A stretch of 64,000 bases of DNA from Muriicola jejuensis (GTDB taxonomy: Bacteria; Bacteroidota; Bacteroidia; Flavobacteriales; Flavobacteriaceae), in assembly GCF_010671595.1 (NCBI RefSeq), contig NZ_JAABOP010000006.1, forward strand, positions 1-64,000. The letters are read 5' to 3'. A model generated the notes under the pieces. It saw only the letters and a program-made list of their open reading frames with translations, ran no database searches and was not told the origin of the DNA. Positions 15,094 through 24,650 of the stretch are shown in pieces (the first letter of the stretch is position 1; each line of letters opens with the position of its first letter). The translations under genes and the position numbers were made by a program.

Positions 15094-16416
15094 TTATGAG
15101 GATTCCCTGAGTTTTTCGAGGGCTTCAACCACGGCGTTGTGCGTGGCGCTGTGTTTTTTAAAATATTCTACCAATTGTGTTTTCTCGCTTTCGGTAGCAC
15201 CCATCTGGTTGAGGATGTTCAGCAGGTGCATCTTCATGTGCCCCTGTTGTATCCCGGTGGTCACGAGCGACTGTACCGCTGCAAAGTTCTGGGCGAGGCC
15301 TGCCACGGCTACGATCCCCATGAGTTTCTTAGCAGACGGATTTTGCAGGATCTCAAGCGCGAGCTTTACCAGGGGGTGAAGGGTGGTGAGCCCGCCTACC
15401 GTCCCAAGGGCCATAGGAATCTCTATCCAGAACCGGAAGACCCCGTCCCTGATCTCTGCCCGTGTGAGGCTTTTGTACGAACCTTCCCGGGAGGCATAGG
15501 CGTGGATGCCGGCCTCTACCGCCCTGAAATCGTTTCCGGTGGCCAGGACCACGGCATCGATGCCATTCATGATCCCCTTGTTGTGGGTCACGGCCCTGTA
15601 TGGTTCTGCATTGGCTATGGCGACCGCCCTTACCAGTTTGTTGGCGAATTCCTCCGGAGGGATCCCCGCTTCCGTTCCCAGTTCCTCCACCTTGCAACTC
15701 ACCTCGGCCCTCACCAGGCACCGGGGCACATAGTTGGAGAGGATGCTCATGACCACTTCTATGTCCCTTTCCTGATCCTTCAGGATGTTAGTGACCGCCG
15801 CTTCCCGCCTGAGGGTTTTTGCAAATTGCTCGAGACAGGAGTTGATGAAATTGGCCCCCATGGCGTCCAGGGTCTCAAAGGTGCAATGCAGCTGGTAATA
15901 ATGGTCGAGGTCGGCCGTGCGGTCACGCAGCTCGATCTCCTTTATCCCTCCTCCCCGGGCGACCATGTTTTTGGTAATGGGCCGTGTCTCCTCGAAGAAA
16001 AGCGGAGTGATGGAGGAGATGAATTCCCGAAGCCTCCCGGCATCCCCCTCATACATAAAATGCACCTGCCCGATCTTTTCCGTGCCCAGTACCTCGGTCC
16101 TGAAACCGCCCCGGGTGAGCCAGAATTTGGCCGACTTGCTGGCGGCGGCCACCACGGAGCTCTCTTCGATGGCCATGGGAATGGCATAGAGATGTCCGTC
16201 AATGAGGAAGTTAGGGGCAATGCCAAAAGGGAGATAATAATTGGTGAGGGTATTCTCGATGAATTCCTCGTGGAGTTGCTGCAGCTGCTCGTCCTCGTTC
16301 CAGTAGGTCTTGAGCAGGGAAATACTGGCCTCCGGATCTCCGGTGTACTGTTCTGCGATCCAACGGATCTTTTCTTCCTTGGATAGCTTTGAAAAACCTT
16401 CAATAGGTAAGGGCAT
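15094..16416 (-). CDS. mvaA: Class II HMG-CoA reductase
   Basis: A 440-residue hydroxymethylglutaryl-CoA reductase of the class II (bacterial, soluble) type; the enzyme interconverts HMG-CoA and mevalonate. Landmarks are the opening IEGFSKLSKEEKIRWIAEQ, the substrate-region glutamate stretch MAIEESSVVAAASKSAKFW, DAMGANFINSCLE, NKGIMNGIDAVVLATGNDFRAVEAG and the C-terminal flap helix that ends KKHSATHNAVVEALEKL, containing the catalytic His. Paired with the GHMP kinase it shows that isoprenoids are made by the mevalonate route here, as in many Flavobacteriia. The 176-base gap upstream is divergent with the peptidase gene. Confidence 0.95.
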   Translation of the reverse strand: MPLPIEGFSKLSKEEKIRWIAEQYTGDPEASISLLKTYWNEDEQLQQLHEEFIENTLTNYYLPFGIAPNFLIDGHLYAIPMAIEESSVVAAASKSAKFWLTRGGFRTEVLGTEKIGQVHFMYEGDAGRLREFISSITPLFFEETRPITKNMVARGGGIKEIELRDRTADLDHYYQLHCTFETLDAMGANFINSCLEQFAKTLRREAAVTNILKDQERDIEVVMSILSNYVPRCLVRAEVSCKVEELGTEAGIPPEEFANKLVRAVAIANAEPYRAVTHNKGIMNGIDAVVLATGNDFRAVEAGIHAYASREGSYKSLTRAEIRDGVFRFWIEIPMALGTVGGLTTLHPLVKLALEILQNPSAKKLMGIVAVAGLAQNFAAVQSLVTTGIQQGHMKMHLLNILNQMGATESEKTQLVEYFKKHSATHNAVVEALEKLRESS

Positions 16417-16592
16417 GGCAACGGATTATATGCCGGCAAAGATAGTGATAATGCGACAATCCTTTATGCCTTCTGGTAGGGCGGGAAATCTGTGATCCGG
16501 GCTTTCTGAAAAGGCATTTGCAGGGGTGAAAGTTATTTTATTAGGGATAAAATTAGTAAACTTGAGGGTTTGAATCCGTACAAACCCTACGA

Positions 16593-18755
16593 ATGAAAAA
16601 ATACCTTTTGCTGTTCCTTATCGTCGCAGCAACCCCCCATGCCTTTACACAGCAAAAAGACCTGACCCTGGAAGAGATCTGGGGCGGCGCCTTTACTGCC
16701 CGGACCCTGGAATCTCTAAAATCCATGAAGGACGGATTGCATTATACGATCCTCAGTAAGGATAAAGCCCGGAATGAGGTCCGCATCGAAAAATACGCCT
16801 ACGAAACCCTGGAGCTCACCGAGACCATTCTGGTGGCCTCACCGGAAAGTGACGTCCCTTATTTCACTTCCTACTCCTTCAGCGAGGATGAGCGAAAGAT
16901 CCTTCTCTCGACAGAGGAGGAGAAGATCTTCAGGCGCTCCAAAAGGGGGATTTACTACATTTATAATGTGGAGGATAAGACCATTATTCGCATATCTGAC
17001 AAGAAAATTATCTCGCCCTCTCTTTCTCCGGATGGTTCCAAAGTGGCCTATATGTTCGAAAATGACCTCTACTATCTCGATCTAACCAATGGGAGCACAA
17101 CCAGGATCACGACCGATGGGGAAAAGAATGCCATAATCAATGGGATCACAGACTGGGTGTACGAGGAGGAATTCGGGTTTGTCCGGGCATTTGAATGGAA
17201 TGCGGACGGGTCTGTACTGGCGTTCCTCCGATTCGATGAAAGGGAGGTGCCCGAGTTTTCCATGGACGTCTATGGGGAAGGGCTGTACCCCACCCAAAAC
17301 CGTTTCAAGTATCCCAAGGCCGGGGAGGAAAATTCCCAGGTAACCCTTCACCTATACAACCTCCAGGATGCGTCCACGAGACAGATCGACCTTTCAGATT
17401 CCTATTACATCCCCCGTATCCTATGGAAACACAATAAAAATGAACTGAGCGTGCGCACGCTTAACCGGGCCCAGAACCACCTGAAGATGTATACCGTAAA
17501 AGCCGATATGGGATCGGTCTCCCTTTTAATGGAAGAAAAAGACAAGGCCTATTTGGATATTACCGATGACCTTACCTTCCTGGAAGACGACAGTTTTATC
17601 TGGACCAGTGAAAGGGACGGATACAACCATATCTACCTCCACAACCCGGATGGGAGCCTGAAAAGGCAGCTCACTTCGGGCCCCTGGGAAGTGACCCGGT
17701 ATTACGGGTACGATCCGGGAAGCAGGTCTATCTTCTACCAGAGCACGGAGAATGGCTCCATCAACCGGGATGTCTACCGCATTGGGATCAACGGGAAGAA
17801 CAAGAAGCGCCTTACCCTAAGGGAGGGTACGAACAGTGCCGATTTCAGTGCCAGTTTCACCTACTTCATCAACACCTTTTCCAGTTCCGATACCCCCAAT
17901 GTCTATACCCTGCACAAGGCTTCAGACGGGAAAAAGGTCAGGGATATCCTCGACAATTCGGCCCTCAGGGAAAGATTAAAGGGCTACAAGACCAGCCCCA
18001 AGGAATTTTCCACCATAGAGATCAATGGGTACGATCTGAACATGTGGATGATCAAACCGGCCGATTTTGATCCTTCCAAAACCTACCCCCTCTTCTTGTT
18101 CCAGTACAGCGGCCCGGGATCCCAGCAAGTGGCGAACCGGTGGTGGGCGAGCAACGACTACTGGCACCAGATGCTGGCGCAGCAGGCGATCGTGGTGGCC
18201 TGCGTAGACGGGAGAGGTACCGGATACAAAGGCCGGGATTTCAAGAAAATGACCTATCTGGAACTCGGAAAATACGAGGTGGAAGACCAGATAGCGGTAG
18301 CTGAGAAATTGAGTGAATACCCCTGGATCGACGCAGACCGCACAGGTATCTGGGGCTGGAGTTACGGGGGCTTTATGGCCTCCAACTGTATACTCCAGGG
18401 CAATGAGACCTTCGAATTGGCCATAGCTGTGGCCCCGGTGACCAGCTGGAGGTTTTACGACACCATCTATACGGAGCGCTATATGAGCACACCACAGGAC
18501 AATCCCAATGGGTACGACGATAACAGTCCGCTTACCTATCCGGCCATGCTGAAGGGGGATTACCTGCTCATCCACGGTTCGGGGGATGACAACGTTCACG
18601 TGCAGAATACGATGCGGATGATAGAGGAGCTGGTGCAGGCCAACAAGCAATTCGACTGGGCCATCTACCCAGACAAGGACCACGGGATCTCCGGGGAGAA
18701 CACCCGACTGCAACTATATACCAAAATGACCAATTTTATAAAAGACAATCTCTAA
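16593..18755 (+). CDS. Dipeptidyl peptidase IV-type S9 peptidase
   Basis: A 720-residue secreted serine peptidase: signal peptide (about residues 1-19), a beta-propeller DPP-IV N-terminal domain (about 90-450, including the substrate-binding pair in DWVYEEEF), then an alpha/beta hydrolase domain. The nucleophile lies in GWSYGGF, the aspartate in GSGDDNVH and the histidine in DKDHGIS. It removes N-terminal dipeptides, typically X-Pro, from peptides in the periplasm or outside the cell. The two peptide transporters directly downstream (18 bases to the first) suggest one peptide-use unit. TAAACTTG at about 16556 is a possible -7 box. Confidence 0.95.
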   Translation: MKKYLLLFLIVAATPHAFTQQKDLTLEEIWGGAFTARTLESLKSMKDGLHYTILSKDKARNEVRIEKYAYETLELTETILVASPESDVPYFTSYSFSEDERKILLSTEEEKIFRRSKRGIYYIYNVEDKTIIRISDKKIISPSLSPDGSKVAYMFENDLYYLDLTNGSTTRITTDGEKNAIINGITDWVYEEEFGFVRAFEWNADGSVLAFLRFDEREVPEFSMDVYGEGLYPTQNRFKYPKAGEENSQVTLHLYNLQDASTRQIDLSDSYYIPRILWKHNKNELSVRTLNRAQNHLKMYTVKADMGSVSLLMEEKDKAYLDITDDLTFLEDDSFIWTSERDGYNHIYLHNPDGSLKRQLTSGPWEVTRYYGYDPGSRSIFYQSTENGSINRDVYRIGINGKNKKRLTLREGTNSADFSASFTYFINTFSSSDTPNVYTLHKASDGKKVRDILDNSALRERLKGYKTSPKEFSTIEINGYDLNMWMIKPADFDPSKTYPLFLFQYSGPGSQQVANRWWASNDYWHQMLAQQAIVVACVDGRGTGYKGRDFKKMTYLELGKYEVEDQIAVAEKLSEYPWIDADRTGIWGWSYGGFMASNCILQGNETFELAIAVAPVTSWRFYDTIYTERYMSTPQDNPNGYDDNSPLTYPAMLKGDYLLIHGSGDDNVHVQNTMRMIEELVQANKQFDWAIYPDKDHGISGENTRLQLYTKMTNFIKDNL

Positions 18756-18773
18756 ACAAACTGAGCAATCATC

Positions 18774-20159
18774 ATGGCAACAACGACAAAACTACCTACC
18801 CAAAAACAGCTTTTCGGCCATCCCGTAGGGTTGTACATCCTGTTCTTCACCGAAATGTGGGAGCGGTTCTCCTATTACGGAATGAGGGCAATACTAGTCC
18901 TCTACCTGGTGGCCAAGACAACGGAAGACAATCCGGGACTGGGATGGACCAGTGGAGAGGCCCTGGCCCTCTACGGCTGGTATACCATGCTGGTCTACGT
19001 AGCCTCTATTCCGGGGGGCTGGATAGCCGATAAATTCCTGGGGCAGAAAAAATCTGTTCTCTACGGGGGTATCCTCCTGGTGATCGGGCACAGCGTTCTG
19101 GCTGTGGAACAGATGTGGGCATTCTATTCAGGCCTCGGTTTCATCATCGCGGGAGTGGGGTTGCTAAAACCCAATATTTCCACTATGGTAGGAGGTCTTT
19201 ACAAGCAGGGAGACATCCGCAGGGACAAAGGGTTTACCATTTTTTATATAGGGATCAACGTGGGGGCATTCCTTTCAAGCCTTATTGTAGGAACTGTAGG
19301 TGAGGTCTATGGCTGGCATTACGGGTTCGGTCTGGCCGGGATCGGGATGGCACTGGGATTGCTGCAATACCTGCTGGGCCAGAAATATTTAAAACACGTT
19401 GGTAATTACCTGGGGGAATCAGAAAACACCCTGGAGAAGGAGGCCATGAACCGTCCTCTGACCAAGATCGAAAAGGACCGGGTGATCGTACTGTTCATCT
19501 CTTTTGCCCTGGTGATCATATTCTGGGGAGCTTTTGAGCAGGCCGGAGGGTTGATGAACCTCTATGCCTCCGAAAAAACAGACCGCGTATTATCTTTCTC
19601 CTTGCCTTTTATCGGCAATGAGATTCCGGCTTCCTGGTTCCAGTCACTCAATTCCATGTTTATTATCTTCCTGGGAACCTCTGTAGCCGGTTACTGGGCC
19701 CGACGCAAGCTCAAGGGGAAATTGTCCACGGGCCTGTTCAAGATGATCCTCGGACTGATCATCATGGGTACGGGATTCTTTTTCATGTCTGCCGCAGCCG
19801 TGGAATTCAACAACGAAGGAGCTTCTGCCATGTACTGGCTGGTGCTGGCCTATCTCTTCCATACGGTTGGGGAGCTGTGTATTTCTCCTGTGGCCCTGTC
19901 TTATATCACCAAACTGGCGCCTCTGAAATACGCTTCCTTTATGATGGGGATCTATTTTGCCATGACCGGTCTTGGCAATAAACTGGCTGGTTTGCTGGGT
20001 GAATCCGCTTCGGAATACGGGGAGTTTGCGGTCTTTACAGGGATCGCCGTTTTCTGTATCGTCTTCGGATTCCTGGTGATGTTGTTCAGGAAAAAACTGG
20101 AGACCCTTACCCATGGAGCTGAGGACGATGAGCACGTCATTACTCCGGATGAAGCATAG
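18774..20159 (+). CDS. POT-family peptide transporter 1
   Basis: A 461-residue proton-coupled oligopeptide transporter (MFS, PTR2/POT family) with about 12 membrane helices. The family signature is present: FTEMWERFSYYGMRAILVLYL near the N terminus (the ExxER proton-coupling motif) and FTIFYIGINVGAF in the middle, with GELCISPVALSYITKLAP near the end. It imports di- and tripeptides across the inner membrane using the proton gradient. It lies 18 bases after the DPP-IV gene, which would supply the dipeptides, and 31 bases before a paralogue. Confidence 0.93.
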   Translation: MATTTKLPTQKQLFGHPVGLYILFFTEMWERFSYYGMRAILVLYLVAKTTEDNPGLGWTSGEALALYGWYTMLVYVASIPGGWIADKFLGQKKSVLYGGILLVIGHSVLAVEQMWAFYSGLGFIIAGVGLLKPNISTMVGGLYKQGDIRRDKGFTIFYIGINVGAFLSSLIVGTVGEVYGWHYGFGLAGIGMALGLLQYLLGQKYLKHVGNYLGESENTLEKEAMNRPLTKIEKDRVIVLFISFALVIIFWGAFEQAGGLMNLYASEKTDRVLSFSLPFIGNEIPASWFQSLNSMFIIFLGTSVAGYWARRKLKGKLSTGLFKMILGLIIMGTGFFFMSAAAVEFNNEGASAMYWLVLAYLFHTVGELCISPVALSYITKLAPLKYASFMMGIYFAMTGLGNKLAGLLGESASEYGEFAVFTGIAVFCIVFGFLVMLFRKKLETLTHGAEDDEHVITPDEA

Positions 20160-20190
20160 GCCAAAATAAACCGACCAAAAAAAAAGGAAG

Positions 20191-21945
20191 ATGAATACGG
20201 ATATTGAAAATTTATTCAAGGACAAAGTGCTGGGCCATCCCGCTGGCCTGTTCGTACTTTTCTTTACGGAAATGTGGGAGCGTTTTTCCTTCTACGGGAT
20301 GCGGGTACTGCTGGTGCTATTCCTGACGGCCCCCATTCTCGACACCAACCCCGGATGGGAGTGGCCCAGGGAACACGCCCTGGCATTGATAGGAACCTAC
20401 GCCTCCTTGCTCTACCTTACCCCTATCCTTGGAGGCTATATCGCAGACAAGTTTACAGGGTATAAAACGGCTATTATTATCGGGTGTTCCGTCATGACCC
20501 TGGGACATGCCTGTATGGCCCTGGAAACCGTCTGGAGCCTGTATACGGGCCTGGCACTCCTGGTCATAGGAACGGGGTTTTTCAAGCCCAATATCACCTC
20601 GGTGATCTCAGAGATGTACCGGGGGAAGGAATCGAAGAAGGACGGGGCGTATACTATATTCTATATGGGTGTGAATGCAGGGGCTTTCTTCGGGATGATG
20701 CTGTGCGGATACCTGGCCGAGAATTACGGCTGGGCCTGGGGCTTTGGTCTGGCCGGTATCTTTATGTTCTTCGGGATGATGCAGTTCTGGCTGGCAGGGA
20801 GCCTTTTCGGGAAGATAGGGGATAAGCCCCTGAAAGCTTCTGAGGTCAATGACAGCAAAGAGGAGCAGGAAGTGGAAGAAAAACTGAATCCCTTCACCTG
20901 GTTCGATTACCTCCTTATCGGGTTGTCCTCCCTCGGAGGGTTGCTGTATCTCTTCAACGATCCCCTTTCAAAAATAGAAAACATCAATATCCTGGATTTC
21001 AGTCTTTTTGGGTATGAAGGGTCCTATGAAGTGGTCATCATCTCCCTTATTCTTTTCCTTATCCTGATCATATCGCGGACCATACGATACACCAGGGTAG
21101 TGAGGAACCGCATCTTTGCGGTCTCTATCTTCGGACTTTTTACGGTGATCTTCTTTGCCACCTTCGAACAGAATCTGGGGACGATGACGATCTTCGCCCG
21201 GGATTATACCGACCGTATGCTAACGGGATCGGCTTCCACGGTCTTTAAGGTCATAGATGCCTTGCTGACCACGGTCCCCATGATGATCATCACCTGGGTG
21301 CTCTACCTCTTGTCCAAGAAGACCTTTGACCGCATTCCCTATTCCAACCTGGCCCTTGCCATGGCTTTTCTTGGCGTATGGGGGCTGCTGATATTCCGAC
21401 TGTACGACAAGTTCGCCCAGACAGGGAATGAGGTGGAGGCCAGCTGGTTCGCCATCCTCAACTCCTTCTTTATCATCACCCTGGCACCCTTGTTCTCACG
21501 CTGGTGGGAGAGCAAGTACAATCCCAGCGCGGCACACAAGTACGGGATAGGCCTGATCCTGCAGGGCCTTGGGTTTGCCGTGCTCGTTTTCGGGACCCTG
21601 AGCATCCCACAGGGAGCCGCTTCGGCTTCGGTGAGCATGATCTATCTTATTTTAGCTTACCTCCTGATCACCATGGGGGAATTGTGTGTTTCCCCGGTCG
21701 GACTGTCCTACCTGAGCAAGCTGGTACCTCCCAGGATGATCGGCTTTATGTTTGGGATCTGGTACCTGGCCATAGCCATTGGCCAGAAGCTGGCCGGGAC
21801 CCTAGGAGGCATGATAGACGAGATCACCGCCACCTATTCCCTAAGCAGCTTCTTCGGGATCTTTACGGTACTTTGTATAGCCCTGGGGTTGGTCTCCATC
21901 TTGCTGAACAGGCCCCTGAAACGGATGATGCACGGGATCAGGTAG
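20191..21945 (+). CDS. POT-family peptide transporter 2
   Basis: A 584-residue paralogue of the preceding transporter, with the same FTEMWERFSFYGMRVLLVLFL and YTIFYMGVNAGAFFG signatures and MGELCVSPVGLSYLSKLVP near the C terminus. It is about 120 residues longer, mainly from extra membrane segments inserted between the two six-helix halves (about residues 225-325), so about 14 helices. Extra central helices are known in bacterial POT proteins. The tandem arrangement suggests different peptide preferences rather than recent duplication, because the sequences are well diverged. It ends 5 bases from the convergent comEC-like gene with no terminator between. Confidence 0.92.
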   Translation: MNTDIENLFKDKVLGHPAGLFVLFFTEMWERFSFYGMRVLLVLFLTAPILDTNPGWEWPREHALALIGTYASLLYLTPILGGYIADKFTGYKTAIIIGCSVMTLGHACMALETVWSLYTGLALLVIGTGFFKPNITSVISEMYRGKESKKDGAYTIFYMGVNAGAFFGMMLCGYLAENYGWAWGFGLAGIFMFFGMMQFWLAGSLFGKIGDKPLKASEVNDSKEEQEVEEKLNPFTWFDYLLIGLSSLGGLLYLFNDPLSKIENINILDFSLFGYEGSYEVVIISLILFLILIISRTIRYTRVVRNRIFAVSIFGLFTVIFFATFEQNLGTMTIFARDYTDRMLTGSASTVFKVIDALLTTVPMMIITWVLYLLSKKTFDRIPYSNLALAMAFLGVWGLLIFRLYDKFAQTGNEVEASWFAILNSFFIITLAPLFSRWWESKYNPSAAHKYGIGLILQGLGFAVLVFGTLSIPQGAASASVSMIYLILAYLLITMGELCVSPVGLSYLSKLVPPRMIGFMFGIWYLAIAIGQKLAGTLGGMIDEITATYSLSSFFGIFTVLCIALGLVSILLNRPLKRMMHGIR

Positions 21946-21950
21946 GCTGT

Positions 21951-23969
21951 CTACAAGGAATGAAGTGGAAGGGCCCCTGATGCTCCCGTATCATAGAAAG
22001 GGATACCATAGGCCTTGCAGGTTTTTCTCCATCTTTCGACGAACTGGAGGTAGTTACTGCCATCTGCGACCACTATCCGGGGTTTTATCTCCTTCAGAAT
22101 ACGTCCCAGGTGTACCTTAGGGGATCCGGTAAGGATCAAGTTTAAAGGAAGGCCTGAAACACGGGGTACGATTCCCGTACTGTCCACTACGATCCATCGT
22201 TCTCTCCCTATCGTAAAGGAGACTGGCATATCCCCGAAAACAGGCCTTTCAAGATACCTGTACATTTGAAAGTTGCGAACTATGGGTTCCAGCGGCTTAA
22301 GATCCCCGCTATAGAGGTGTAACTGCCTTCCATTCTGGAACAGGATGCCCGTCTGGGCGACCCGGTGCAGGAGGAGGACCTCCTGCCTTCTGGAATTCGA
22401 TTGTACCTGATAATAGGTCCACCCCTGCAGGCAAAGTACAGAGATTCCCAGGAATAACAGGGTCCGGTTCCTCGGCTTTTGAAAACTGAGGACCAGAAAG
22501 GCCAGCAGCAGGTAGAGCAACAAAAGCGAGATCTTATCGAGCGGGATCTCACGGAGCACAAAAGCCTCCTGTTCTGCTATGACCCGGACAATTTCATTCA
22601 TACCGTGGATCATCTGGGCGTAGACTCGGGCAAGCATATCTGGCAGGGTTTGGAGGCTTCCAAGGATGACCACCGCGATTCCAACGCCAATGATAAGCCC
22701 CAGGAAGGGGATAAGGAGGAAGGCTGAAAGCAGGAAAAGCCCCGGGAATTGATGAAAATAATAGAGGCACAACGGCAAAACCCCTATCTGGGCGGCCAGG
22801 CTTACTGCCACCAGTTTCCAGCATTTTTTCAGGAACAAGGAACGCGGGCACCAGGATATTACCAGGAGGGGATAGATCCAGGCGATGGCCAGGACGGCAC
22901 CGTAGCTGAGCTGAAACCCCACCTGGAAAAGGTAACGGGGTTGCACCAGGAGGATGGCCAGCATGGACAGTGACAGTAGGTTTATGGTGTTGGTGGGCCT
23001 GTTGAGATACAGGCCATAGGAGAGGAAGGAGAACATGGCTGCCGCCCTGACCACCGAAGGGGAGAGTCCCGTAAACAGGGCATAGGCCCAGATAAGGACG
23101 ATAGAAAGAACGGCGGCCGCGGTCTTTCCATGTCGGAGCGCGTGAAGGGGACTGAGCAATACACGTATCATCAGCAAGAGAATCCCTATGTGGAGGCCGG
23201 ATACGGCCAGGATATGGGCGGCCCCGGCGTCCCTGTAATGACCGTAGACCTTCGGATCCAGATCGTCCCTTTCCCCCAGGAGAATCGCCTGGAGTACCCC
23301 CCTTTCCTTTTGGCCCATGGAAGTGGCTTCCAGGACACGGACTGCGCTTTCCCTGCTTTTCCGGGCAAATCCGCGGATACTGCGTGCGGAAGATTCCCTT
23401 TTTTTGCAACTCCCATTTTCCAGGGTCACCTGGTCATAGACCCCCATGACCTCCATGTACTGGTCAAACGCAAATTCGTAAGGATTGGAGGGGGATGGTA
23501 CCGGTTTGATTTCTCCCCGGATCCAGAGATAGTCATCCACCTCCAAAGGGGTCGGTGCGGGTCTCTTTTCTTTGGCTAAGAGAAGTCCGCCTGCGGGTTG
23601 TCCGTTCAGGCCCTTTACTTCCAGCAGATAGCGGTTGTAGAAAGCCGATGATTTCAGGACGTCCTTTACCCTGACGTCCCAAAGGTTTTCGCCCTCCAGC
23701 ATGGAATGGGAATAATGCCCGGAACTGAACCTGGGCTGAGCAAGGGAGATGGACAGGATCCCCAGGCAGGTCGAGGTACAGAGTACGGCGATCCCGAAGA
23801 GGATTCCCCTTCTGTAATTCTCAAAGAAAAAAGTCAGGATCAAGGCTGCAAGACTCAAAACCAGGGGCAGCATGATAGCCGAAGGTTCTTGAGGAAATAT
23901 CCATCCCAGGGTGATCCCGGCGACAAAGGAGATGCACAGCCTCACGGAGATGAAATCCGGGAAGTTCAT
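21951..23969 (-). CDS. comEC: ComEC/Rec2-family membrane protein
   Basis: A 672-residue polytopic protein of the ComEC/Rec2 family, the presumed inner-membrane channel for DNA uptake. It has three early helices, an N-terminal DUF4131-like soluble domain (about 100-195), then the competence domain (about 225-500) with the hallmark AAHILAVSGLHIGILLL and GLSPSVVRAAAMFSFL. The C-terminal part (about 520-665) is short, and I do not see the HxHxDH metal motif of the metallo-beta-lactamase domain, so a nuclease activity is doubtful. Its stop lies at 21951 near the convergent transporter gene. It starts 1 base after the NlpC/P60 stop codon, implying coupling. Confidence 0.88.
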   Translation of the reverse strand: MNFPDFISVRLCISFVAGITLGWIFPQEPSAIMLPLVLSLAALILTFFFENYRRGILFGIAVLCTSTCLGILSISLAQPRFSSGHYSHSMLEGENLWDVRVKDVLKSSAFYNRYLLEVKGLNGQPAGGLLLAKEKRPAPTPLEVDDYLWIRGEIKPVPSPSNPYEFAFDQYMEVMGVYDQVTLENGSCKKRESSARSIRGFARKSRESAVRVLEATSMGQKERGVLQAILLGERDDLDPKVYGHYRDAGAAHILAVSGLHIGILLLMIRVLLSPLHALRHGKTAAAVLSIVLIWAYALFTGLSPSVVRAAAMFSFLSYGLYLNRPTNTINLLSLSMLAILLVQPRYLFQVGFQLSYGAVLAIAWIYPLLVISWCPRSLFLKKCWKLVAVSLAAQIGVLPLCLYYFHQFPGLFLLSAFLLIPFLGLIIGVGIAVVILGSLQTLPDMLARVYAQMIHGMNEIVRVIAEQEAFVLREIPLDKISLLLLYLLLAFLVLSFQKPRNRTLLFLGISVLCLQGWTYYQVQSNSRRQEVLLLHRVAQTGILFQNGRQLHLYSGDLKPLEPIVRNFQMYRYLERPVFGDMPVSFTIGRERWIVVDSTGIVPRVSGLPLNLILTGSPKVHLGRILKEIKPRIVVADGSNYLQFVERWRKTCKAYGIPFYDTGASGALPLHSL

Positions 23970-23970
23970 C

Positions 23971-24546
23971 TCACAGGATTCTGGTGGCCTTCACAAAAGC
24001 ATAGTTCCAGTATCCTTCCTTGAGGGAGGAAACGATCACTCCCCGGGAAATGGTGGAGTGGATGAATTTGATGTCATCTCCGTCTACTTCAACCACCAGG
24101 CCTACGTGATTGATGCGCTTCCTTCTATCGGAGGTCGTAAAGAAGAGCAGGTCGCCTTTACTCACTTCCTCCAAAGGAATCTTCCGGCCCTCATTGGCCA
24201 TGTAGAAGGAGACCCTGGGCAGGTAGATGTCGTATTCCTGGAAGGTGACGTACATCAGGCCGGAACAGTCCATGCCCTTGCGGGTGGTACCTCCGTATTT
24301 GTATTTGACCCCGGCATAGGTCAGGGCGGTCTGTATGATCTGTTCGGATTTGTTATGGGAGATGATATCGGGGTCCAGGGCCGCCTCCGTGCTGTCAGTA
24401 GTGATGGAATCCCGCAGAACTTCCGTGAGTGCCTCATCGGGTTCCACGGTGATGGTGCGCCCCGCGCCATAGGTGGTGCGCTTTTTCACCACCCCGCATG
24501 ACAAGGCTCCAAGGCAAAGCAACAGTACAAGGTTTTTTCTCCACAT
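23971..24546 (-). CDS. NlpC/P60 cell-wall peptidase lipoprotein
   Basis: A 191-residue lipoprotein: signal sequence with lipobox LGALSCG (Cys17), a linker of about 50 residues, then an NlpC/P60 (C40) domain at about 70-190. The catalytic Cys lies in GMDCSGLMYV and the catalytic His in INHVGLVVEV, with the third polar residue expected near FIHST. Such enzymes cut peptide crosslinks or stems of peptidoglycan, here on the periplasmic face of a membrane. It is the upstream partner of the comEC-like gene. Confidence 0.92.
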   Translation of the reverse strand: MWRKNLVLLLCLGALSCGVVKKRTTYGAGRTITVEPDEALTEVLRDSITTDSTEAALDPDIISHNKSEQIIQTALTYAGVKYKYGGTTRKGMDCSGLMYVTFQEYDIYLPRVSFYMANEGRKIPLEEVSKGDLLFFTTSDRRKRINHVGLVVEVDGDDIKFIHSTISRGVIVSSLKEGYWNYAFVKATRIL

Positions 24547-24650
24547 AGGCCGGTAAAAAGGGGCACCTTGTGATCAAAATTATAAATTATTTCTGAAGTG
24601 GGTATTCAGTCTGTCAGGATTAAGTCGTCCCGCAGACATCCCGCGAGGGT

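Noticed and set aside
15139-16386. Long plus-strand frame of 415 codons
   Set aside because: It is antisense to the well-conserved HMG-CoA reductase gene and has the composition of a shadow frame.
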